From NCBI GenBank assembly GCA_019136685.1, contig JAGVTS010000095.1:1-37411 (forward strand): 37,411 nucleotides of DNA, read 5' to 3'. A program made the position numbers and the translations under genes. Below the pieces are notes generated by a model. The model saw only the letters and a program-made list of their open reading frames with translations. It was not told the DNA's origin and searched no databases. Position 1 is the first letter of the stretch. Each line of letters opens with the position of its first letter. This DNA comes from Bacillota bacterium (GTDB taxonomy: Bacteria; Bacillota; DTU025). Positions 31,650 to 37,411 of the stretch are shown piece by piece.

Positions 31650-32507
31650 CTAATTGAGCATATAGAGAATGCCTATTGTCCCCGGGCCGCAGTGACTACC
31701 TATCACTGAGCCGGCGGACGTCTCAAGTATCTCCTTCATCTCGGGCATGATTTCGCGCACGCGTTGGGCCATGTACACTGCGTCTTCGTGCACTCCGGTG
31801 TGTGTAAGGAAGACCCGGTCCTCTTTCACCAGGCCTTTTCTGACATCCTCTTTAAACCGATCCATCATCCAGTCAAGCGACTTTCTGCTTGAACCTCTGA
31901 CTCTGCCCGCGACTATCATGCCTCCGTCCACTACGGATATGACTGGCCTGATCTTCAGCACCGACGACAGCAGCGTCTGAACCCCGGTGCACCTTCCGCC
32001 CATGTGCATGTAGTCCAGCCGATCGAGTTTGAACGACGTCCGGACCCTTGGGCGGGCCGCCTCAAGCGCCGTGAGTATCTCGTCCATCTGCCTGCCCTGC
32101 GAGACCAGGTCGCGTGCGTACAGAACTAGCTGGGCGATTCCCGTAGAGAGGTTCGCCGAATCGAACACACGCGCCTGCCCATCAGGGAGAGTGCCGGCAG
32201 CCAACGAGGCGTTCTGCACGGAAGACGAGAACCTGCTGGAAATCCCTATGTAGAGCGCCTGGCGACCGTCTGCGACGGCTTTCTCGAACACGGATCGGAA
32301 CACTTCCGGGCTAGGGCTTGAGGTCTTGGGCAACTCATTGTTCTGTTCCACCAGCTCAAACAGGCGTTTTGTGTCGATATCCGCGCCATCCCTGTACGTG
32401 TCTTGGCCGAATACCACCGTCAGCGGCACGACTGTGATCCCGTAGCGCGCCACAAGTTCCCGGCTGAGATCCGCAGTGGAGTCAGTGATGATTGATATGC
32501 CTGACAT
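31650..32507 (-). CDS. DegV family fatty-acid-binding protein
   Basis: A 285-residue protein of the DegV/FakB fold. ISIITDSTADLSRELV at the N-terminus, YRDGADI, PKTSSPSPEVF, SSRFSSSVQNA and the C-terminal SVIGSHCGPGTIGI are all family signatures. FakB proteins present fatty acids to the kinase FakA for phosphorylation and phospholipid synthesis; no fakA is visible. The ATG start at 32507 has a GGGGGG tract 8 nt upstream instead of a normal GGAGG. It is divergent from the M19 dipeptidase. Family assignment is firm; the specific ligand is unknown. Confidence 0.93.
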   Translation of the reverse strand: MSGISIITDSTADLSRELVARYGITVVPLTVVFGQDTYRDGADIDTKRLFELVEQNNELPKTSSPSPEVFRSVFEKAVADGRQALYIGISSRFSSSVQNASLAAGTLPDGQARVFDSANLSTGIAQLVLYARDLVSQGRQMDEILTALEAARPRVRTSFKLDRLDYMHMGGRCTGVQTLLSSVLKIRPVISVVDGGMIVAGRVRGSSRKSLDWMMDRFKEDVRKGLVKEDRVFLTHTGVHEDAVYMAQRVREIMPEMKEILETSAGSVIGSHCGPGTIGILYMLN

Positions 32508-32603
32508 CTTGTCATCCCCCCAGTTGTCGATATGATGTAGCTGTAATCGACCGTACCAATCTTACCATGCCTGCATATGCGGAGCCAGCAACGGCTTGAG
32601 TGG

Positions 32604-32612
32604 TGATATACT
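32604..32612 (+). promoter_or_regulatory. Extended -10 promoter for the M19 dipeptidase
   Basis: TG at 32604-32605, one base, then TATACT at 32607-32612 forms an extended -10 element. The expected start of transcription is near 32619, leaving a leader of about 35 nt with the G-tract ribosome site. Confidence 0.45.
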
Positions 32613-32653
32613 GGAGATATGGCGTACATGGAGTGATCGGGGGGGTAGTAGCA

Positions 32654-33601
32654 GTGTTCATAATGGATGCTCATTGCGACACGCTTCTGGACATTGCCGC
32701 CGGCCGTCGCCGTCTGGCGGAGCGAGGCAAGGGCGGACACATCGATCTGCCGCGAATGGTGGACGGCGGGGTGTCTTCGCAGATCTTTGCGATCTATGTT
32801 GAGCCGGAGTACCTGCCGGGCGCAGGGGCTAGGCAGGCTCTGCGTCTAGTGGACGTGTTCCACCGCGAGATCGAGGAAAACAGCGATTCGCTTGTATTTG
32901 CCACCCGGGCAGGCGATGTGGGTCGTGCCCGTGACGAAGGCAAGATTGCCGCATTCTTGAGCATCGAGGGAGGAGAGGCCCTGGACGGGTCGATCGAGCT
33001 TCTGAGGATCTTCCACAAGCTTGGCGTGAGGCTCATGACGCTCACATGGAGCCGGAGAAACGAGCTTGGAGACGGGGCATACGAGGAGGGCACGCACGGC
33101 GGGCTCACTCGGTTCGGAGTGGACGTTGTGCGCGAGATGGACAGGCTGGGCATGGTGGTAGACGTTTCGCATCTGTCGGAGGCAACGTTCTGGCACGTCA
33201 TGGAAGTATCGACAAACCCTGTGATAGCGTCGCACTCCAACGCCAAGGCCCTGTGCGGGCATTCACGCAACCTCAGCGACGAGCAGGCCAAGGCCATAGC
33301 CGGCAGCGGCGGCGTGATAGGCGTCACCTTCGTCGGTCCGTTCCTGGGCGCGGGCAGGCAGTCGGTCCAGGGCGTGGCGGACCACATCGATCATTTCGCC
33401 GGCCTCATCGGGGCTGATAATGTCGCCATCGGATCGGATTTCGACGGAGTCTCCGATAGCGCCTTGCCTGAAGGGCTGCCCGATGTGTCGCATATGCCCG
33501 CTATCATTGACGAGCTGGTCCGAAGGGGCTACTCGGATGCAGCCGTGCGAGGGATCATGGGCGCGAACCTTCTGCGGGTGGTCGAGGGTGTAATAGGATA
33601 G
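32654..33601 (+). CDS. Membrane dipeptidase, M19 family
   Basis: A 315-residue zinc dipeptidase of the renal dipeptidase family. Metal ligands are visible in order: H-x-D in MDAHCDTLLD, the bridging Glu in SIEGGEALDG, His in VVDVSHLSE, and His in ASHSNAKALCGHSRNL, with the late Asp in GSDFDGV. Members hydrolyse dipeptides, including some with D-residues. There is no signal peptide, so it is cytosolic as in many bacteria. The GTG start at 32654 stands 8 nt after a seven-G tract; the open frame back to 32600 spans the promoter and is rejected. Convergent with the methyltransferase gene. Confidence 0.93.
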   Translation: MFIMDAHCDTLLDIAAGRRRLAERGKGGHIDLPRMVDGGVSSQIFAIYVEPEYLPGAGARQALRLVDVFHREIEENSDSLVFATRAGDVGRARDEGKIAAFLSIEGGEALDGSIELLRIFHKLGVRLMTLTWSRRNELGDGAYEEGTHGGLTRFGVDVVREMDRLGMVVDVSHLSEATFWHVMEVSTNPVIASHSNAKALCGHSRNLSDEQAKAIAGSGGVIGVTFVGPFLGAGRQSVQGVADHIDHFAGLIGADNVAIGSDFDGVSDSALPEGLPDVSHMPAIIDELVRRGYSDAAVRGIMGANLLRVVEGVIG

Positions 33602-33636
33602 GACAGGTATGTTCTGCCGGCGCTGGCGCGGCTGAA

Positions 33637-34545
33637 CTACTCGGGCTCGGGTGCGACTCCTTCGCTGCCCTGGCCGGCTGCGCGGCCGATTCGCTTGACG
33701 CTCTCTGCGAGGTACACAGGGTCGATCTCGAACCCGATGAACGGGACTCCCAGCAAGGCACAGGCCACTCCGGTGTTTCCGAGGCCTGAGAAGGGATCCA
33801 TCACGAGACCGCATCTATCCAGCCCGTGGAGGCGGATGCACATCTCGGGCAGCCTTGGCGGGAAGGTGGCCGGGTGCGGGCGCTCATCTGTGGCGCGTTG
33901 AATGGTCTGGTAAGGAATGAACCATGTGTTGCCGCGGCAACGCAGGTCAGAGAGGTTGCTGCGCGTGGCGGCCCATCGGGCGATGTTGGTCTTGTCTTGA
34001 TAGGGCACTCCGATGGCCTTTCTGTCCAGCGGCACGTTTCCAGTCAAGGTGAAGTGGAAGATGTACTCATGGCAGTCGTTGACGAATCTGCCACTGTTGA
34101 TGGGCTTGTAGTGGCCGACCGCAATATCGCCCTCCAGGCCCGGATAGTCGCCTACATCCGCTTTGGAGATAGCGATCGACTTGATCCAGTGTATGGTGTT
34201 CTGGAGCTTGAAGATGTCTCTCAATGCGCTTGCGACCTCGAAGGGAACCCATGGATCCTTCGGCCTAGAGCCGATGTTGAGGAAGAATGACCCGGCCGGC
34301 GCCAGTACACGGGCCACCTGAGAAGCCCATTTGACGGTCCACGCCAGGTACTCGTCTCGGGATATCCGGTCATCATAGCTCCGGTATTCGATGCCCAGAT
34401 TGTACGGAGGCGACGTGACTACCACGTCGACCGACTCGGGCGCTACCAGATCAGCCATGCCTTCGAGGCAATCGCAGTTATGTAGAGTCAGTGCGCCTGA
34501 GCCTGAGACGGGTTGGATTATCGTTGGATTGCTGCGTCGAGTCAC
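33637..34545 (-). CDS. Orphan beta-class DNA methyltransferase (N4-C or N6-A)
   Basis: A 302-residue site-specific DNA methyltransferase. The catalytic motif [13 protein letters not shown] is near the N-terminus (residues 44-54), and the S-adenosylmethionine motif [10 protein letters not shown] follows near residues 250-258. This IV-then-I order defines the beta class (PF01555). TSPPY is commoner in N4-cytosine enzymes, but N6-adenine cannot be excluded. The target recognition region (about 130-230) gives no clue to the sequence bound. No restriction endonuclease is adjacent, so it is probably a regulatory or orphan enzyme. GTG 34545 with GAGAGG upstream. Divergent from tcdA, 38 nt apart. Confidence 0.9.
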   Translation of the reverse strand: MTRRSNPTIIQPVSGSGALTLHNCDCLEGMADLVAPESVDVVVTSPPYNLGIEYRSYDDRISRDEYLAWTVKWASQVARVLAPAGSFFLNIGSRPKDPWVPFEVASALRDIFKLQNTIHWIKSIAISKADVGDYPGLEGDIAVGHYKPINSGRFVNDCHEYIFHFTLTGNVPLDRKAIGVPYQDKTNIARWAATRSNLSDLRCRGNTWFIPYQTIQRATDERPHPATFPPRLPEMCIRLHGLDRCGLVMDPFSGLGNTGVACALLGVPFIGFEIDPVYLAESVKRIGRAAGQGSEGVAPEPE

Positions 34546-34583
34546 GAAACGGCACCTCTCTTATGTGGAAGGAGAATCCGGGC

Positions 34584-35324
34584 ATGCACAACGTCGATAT
34601 TCCTGCTTCAGGCTCCGGCCCCGATTGGCGTCACCGGACCGCGCTGCTCATCGGCAAGCAAGGGCTTGATCGCCTCGCGCAGGCCAGGGTGATCGTAGTT
34701 GGCCTAGGAGGCGTCGGTTCGTACTGTGCCGAGGCGCTGGCCCGGGCCGGCGTAGGCTCGCTCGTGCTGGTCGACGGTGATTCAGTATCGGCTACCAACA
34801 TAAACAGGCAACTGCTTGCGCTCGTGGACACAGTCGGGTTGCCCAAGGCCGAGGTCATGGCCGATAGGATCAGGCGCATCAACCCCGGGTGCGACGTTGC
34901 CCCAATGGTAATGTGGGTCGACCGCGCCAACGTAGATCAGCTGCTTGCGCCGGGGCCCAACTCCGCACAGTACGTGGCGGACGCCATCGACACGATTCCA
35001 GCCAAGCTCGACCTAATAGAAGCATGCTTGAGGTCGGGAGTCGGCGCGGTGTCGTCGATGGGAGCAGGCAACAGGCTCGACCCCACCAGGTTCAGGGTGG
35101 CCGATATCTCCGAGACTCACACGTGCCCTATGGCCCGCTCAGTAAGGCAGGGACTACGCAGGCGTGGAATACTCAACGGATTGACAGTAGTGTTCTCAGA
35201 CGAACCTCCCGTGGTGCAGCGACCCGGCCCTGTGGGCAGCATATCCATGGTTCCGGGAGCGGCCGGCCTGGCGATGGCCGGCGTGATCATCCGTCATCTT
35301 GCCTTCGCGTCGTCAGAGAGTTGA
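34584..35324 (+). CDS. tcdA: tRNA threonylcarbamoyladenosine dehydratase TcdA
   Basis: A 246-residue E1/ThiF-fold ATP-dependent enzyme. VVGLGGVGSYCAEALARAGV (38-57) is the nucleotide-binding loop; DGDSVSATNINRQLLAL supplies the acidic residue and the NxNRQ motif; VADAIDTIPAK and the late cysteine in ETHTCPMARSVR also match. TcdA cyclises the t6A modification at position 37 of ANN-decoding tRNAs to ct6A. ATG 34584 has AAGGAG 9 nt upstream; an open frame back to 34491 runs into the divergent methyltransferase gene. Family is clear; MoeB/ThiF activities are less likely because no partner ubiquitin-like gene is near. Confidence 0.92.
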   Translation: MHNVDIPASGSGPDWRHRTALLIGKQGLDRLAQARVIVVGLGGVGSYCAEALARAGVGSLVLVDGDSVSATNINRQLLALVDTVGLPKAEVMADRIRRINPGCDVAPMVMWVDRANVDQLLAPGPNSAQYVADAIDTIPAKLDLIEACLRSGVGAVSSMGAGNRLDPTRFRVADISETHTCPMARSVRQGLRRRGILNGLTVVFSDEPPVVQRPGPVGSISMVPGAAGLAMAGVIIRHLAFASSES

Positions 35325-35342
35325 GCCGCAGCCGATCTTGGC

Positions 35343-36596
35343 CTATTGGCCACTCAATTGCCATTCTGCCTGCTGGACCATGCCCGTGGACGGGTCAACC
35401 AGCTTTTCGTCCATCCAGTAGAGCAACACCCCATCGGTAGATCTGTATATCCAGGCACGTTTGTACTTGGCGCCCCACTCGAATATGGCGACGACAGGGA
35501 CTCCTTCAGGGGTTGCTCCTACGAAGCCCACCTCGCTGCTGCTGCCTGTCACCGGATCGTACCGGTCCAACCGCTCGCCGCTGCGCAGCCTAGCTAGGTT
35601 GGCCCGGGGAACCCAGAAACCGCCGGCCAACAGCCCGGTGCCTGAATAGACGGTAATAGCTTGATCCTCTTCGTTGCTGCTGAATACCCGCTTCACCCTG
35701 GCAGCCGACCAGTTGCGCCCGATCGAGGTCATCTCCACCTCGAGCATGGCCGGGATAGGGATGTTGCGCCCGCCGGCAGGAGTCCATGTCTGGATACTTC
35801 CCCGATACGTCAACTTGGCGCCTTGTTGTACCCATGATGGCGTCACCCCGCCTTCCCACGGGAGCGTCATGTTGCGCATCGACACGAATTCAGCGACTGA
35901 CAAGTGCGCAAGACGACGATCTGCAAGTTCCAACCATTGAGCTTGATACAGAAGCAGGCCTGTGGACGCGTCGAAAATCCAGGTGAGGTAGCGTGTGGGG
36001 TTCGCCTGTGTGGAATCGAGACGCAAAGCCGAATAAGCCTTCCCTCCGACTTCTAGGCGGACAGGTTCGGTCGACAGGCCGGAAGAAGACTGTTTCACCA
36101 CGTTGCGCAGCGCAGCCGGGTTGATCCAGAACTCGCCTATGCCGGCAAATCCGCTGGACGAGCTGTCATCCCACGGGATCATCAGATCGCCAATGAAGAT
36201 TGTGGAGTATGTAGCAGAGAATCGCGGCGCCAGCGCGATAACGTCAGTTCGCACTACGGCCGGAGCAGACGCACTCACTTGATCAACCCGGATCACGGGG
36301 GGCTTGGGGACATCGTCTGCTTCAGCAAACGGGTTCTCAATGGTGGCCGAGGAAGTACGATAGTACACTCTCAACCCTTCGCGAACCCACGATGGCGCCT
36401 GGAGGCCCTTGGCTTCCGGTATGAGATCGACGGCCGAACCGGCTTCAGCTGCTCGGTCCAGCAAGTTCGGCCCGCGAGAGCCGACGAGTGAATGGGAATC
36501 AGCAGTGCCTGGCGCGATTGCCATGACAGGCACGATATTGATCAGGCATAACAATAGCACTATACAGCAAGCTGGTGCGAGTCGAGATCGAAGCAC
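35343..36596 (-). CDS. Exported protein with a duplicated domain, function unknown
   Basis: A 417-residue protein with a signal peptide (about 1-26). Two homologous units follow. Unit 1 begins APSWVREGLRVYYRTSSA (about 67-84); unit 2 begins TPSWVQQGAKLTYRGSIQ (about 250-267). Each then has an FW segment (GEFWINPAALRN versus GGFWVPRANLARL) and an aromatic strand pair (TWIFDASTGLLLYQAQW versus AWIYRSTDGVLLYWMDE). The repeat is seen directly. I do not know a named family and see no enzyme motif; a beta-rich surface or periplasmic binding role is a guess. The GTG start at 36596 has GGGGGG 8 nt upstream. Divergent from the caspase-like gene. Confidence 0.75.
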   Translation of the reverse strand: MLRSRLAPACCIVLLLCLINIVPVMAIAPGTADSHSLVGSRGPNLLDRAAEAGSAVDLIPEAKGLQAPSWVREGLRVYYRTSSATIENPFAEADDVPKPPVIRVDQVSASAPAVVRTDVIALAPRFSATYSTIFIGDLMIPWDDSSSSGFAGIGEFWINPAALRNVVKQSSSGLSTEPVRLEVGGKAYSALRLDSTQANPTRYLTWIFDASTGLLLYQAQWLELADRRLAHLSVAEFVSMRNMTLPWEGGVTPSWVQQGAKLTYRGSIQTWTPAGGRNIPIPAMLEVEMTSIGRNWSAARVKRVFSSNEEDQAITVYSGTGLLAGGFWVPRANLARLRSGERLDRYDPVTGSSSEVGFVGATPEGVPVVAIFEWGAKYKRAWIYRSTDGVLLYWMDEKLVDPSTGMVQQAEWQLSGQ

Positions 36597-36791
36597 AGTG
36601 GTATCCCCCCAGTGAGAGGCAGCTTATGACGCTGACTCATGTGATTATTCCTCAGAGACTCAGTGTTTTCCTGCTGTTTCAGGACTATGCACGATATGGC
36701 GTCCAGTGAGGTTTTGGGGAACACCGGGCGCCGCGAGGCGTCTAAGCCATGTAGGATTATCATGACTCACGGCTGATGGGGGTATGTGCTT

Positions 36792-37411
36792 ATGAGACCA
36801 CGCAGGTTGGCAGGAGTATTGGTCGCGGTTCTCATTCTCTCTATCTTGGGCGCGGGGTGCGGCCCTGCGCTCACAACTGGGAGTATCCAGGGATACGTTG
36901 TGAAAAACGCATATGCGAAGTCACTTACCGGTGTGGACTCCGAGGAGAAGATCGATGTATTGGCCGCTGTGCCCAAGAGCCCGACCTATGTTGGCCTAGC
37001 TGATGCGTGGGTTGTAGCTGTCGGTCTGGACTATCCATATCAACTCAAGAAGACCCAATCGGAGTACAACGGTCGGTTCAGAATATCCGGACTTGAGCCC
37101 GGGCGATATCAGGTGACAGTGACTCATGAGCGCTTTCTTGATACTTATCAGAGGGAGTGCTGGGTAGAGGCGGGTAAGGTCACTTCGATCGGCGGAGCGC
37201 CGCTAGGATCGTTACACATCTTGTCAATAGGAGTTAGCCAGTATAGGAACCCCGAGTATAACCTCAACTACGCGGCGGCCGACGCCCAGCTCATTGCGGA
37301 GGTTCTTGGCGGGCAGGAAAACCGGCTCGCCAAACAGACGAAAACGCTCCTCAACTCCTCCGCGACAAGGACGAATATTCTGAACAAGATAAGCTCGATG
37401 GGAGCCGACAT
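36792..37411 (+). CDS. Caspase-family lipoprotein, partial (cut by window end)
   Basis: The frame is open from ATG 36792 to the right edge (206 residues seen). An N-terminal export signal ends SILGAGC, giving a likely lipid-anchored Cys23. Residues about 65-135 form a carboxypeptidase-regulatory-like beta domain (NGRFRISGLEPGRYQVTV). From about 141 the start of a caspase-like (peptidase C14) domain appears: LHILSIGVSQYRNPEYNLNY then AAADAQLIAEVL. The catalytic His and Cys lie beyond the window. A G5 tract is 9 nt before the start. Such bacterial caspase relatives (orthocaspases) are proteases of varied function. It is divergent from the duplicated-domain secreted protein, with a 195-nt spacer in which I see no certain promoter. 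Confidence 0.8.
   Translation, partial: MRPRRLAGVLVAVLILSILGAGCGPALTTGSIQGYVVKNAYAKSLTGVDSEEKIDVLAAVPKSPTYVGLADAWVVAVGLDYPYQLKKTQSEYNGRFRISGLEPGRYQVTVTHERFLDTYQRECWVEAGKVTSIGGAPLGSLHILSIGVSQYRNPEYNLNYAAADAQLIAEVLGGQENRLAKQTKTLLNSSATRTNILNKISSMGAD

Noticed and set aside
36597-36791. Cyclic di-GMP riboswitch in the divergent spacer
   Set aside because: The GC-rich stretch does not show the conserved class I or II core, and no convincing pairing was found.

Overview
The window looks like a chromosomal segment of a GC-rich, deeply branching member of the Bacillota (Firmicutes), probably one with an outer membrane. Firmicute markers are a glycerol-3-phosphate-responsive antiterminator (GlpP), a RemA/DUF370-type regulator, a DegV fatty-acid-binding protein and Firmicute-style Shine-Dalgarno (SD) sites. 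Against that background there is a clear Wzi-like outer-membrane beta-barrel gene (18436-19650) and a small secreted protein ending in Arg-Phe. Together these point to a diderm lineage such as Limnochordia; this placement is inference from gene content only. GTG and TTG starts are very common (about 20 of some 37 genes). No rRNA, tRNA, CRISPR array, insertion sequence or recognised riboswitch was seen.

Layout. 1-720: remains of a HEPN/MNT (toxin-antitoxin type) pair, with the HEPN gene broken and the nucleotidyltransferase intact, beside a stretch rich in inverted repeats. 837-3530: an MFS transporter, a small membrane-anchored FMN-binding protein, a truncated RhuM remnant on the minus strand, and a RemA-like protein with a C-terminal extension. 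3549-7003: a membrane-tethered serine hydrolase of the beta-lactamase/PBP fold and a fucose-isomerase-like protein. 7000-10098: a selenium-metabolism block, namely a cysteine-desulfurase-like enzyme divergent from yedE, a single-domain TusA/YedF-like protein and a DUF3343 protein. 10132-13669: oligoendopeptidase F and the lipid II flippase MurJ. 13755-16854: a CstA family transporter and an iron-type alcohol dehydrogenase.

17012-22513: a HAD-IIA phosphatase convergent with glpP, wzi, the small secreted barrel-like protein, a VanZ-like protein, a parvulin foldase and a second HAD hydrolase. 22540-25366 (minus): a compact operon of an apparent hydantoinase-HDAC chimera, two DUF1538 membrane proteins with a GTGA start/stop overlap, and a P-II-like signalling protein. 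25494-28898: a von Willebrand A protein, a DUF6305-like secreted protein, a small membrane protein and a flippase-like (UPF0104) membrane protein. 29038-32507 (minus): carbamate kinase, NagA, a DUF2905 membrane protein and DegV. 32654-37411: an M19 dipeptidase, an orphan beta-class DNA methyltransferase, TcdA, a secreted protein with a duplicated domain, and a caspase-family lipoprotein that runs off the right edge.

The most coherent modules are the selenium cluster and the P-II/DUF1538 operon. In the latter a P-II-type sensor probably gates a two-subunit membrane protein of unknown substrate. The items most worth follow-up are the hydantoinase-HDAC in-frame chimera, the outer-membrane Wzi homologue in a Firmicute background, the P-II/DUF1538 operon, and the caspase-family lipoprotein at the right edge.
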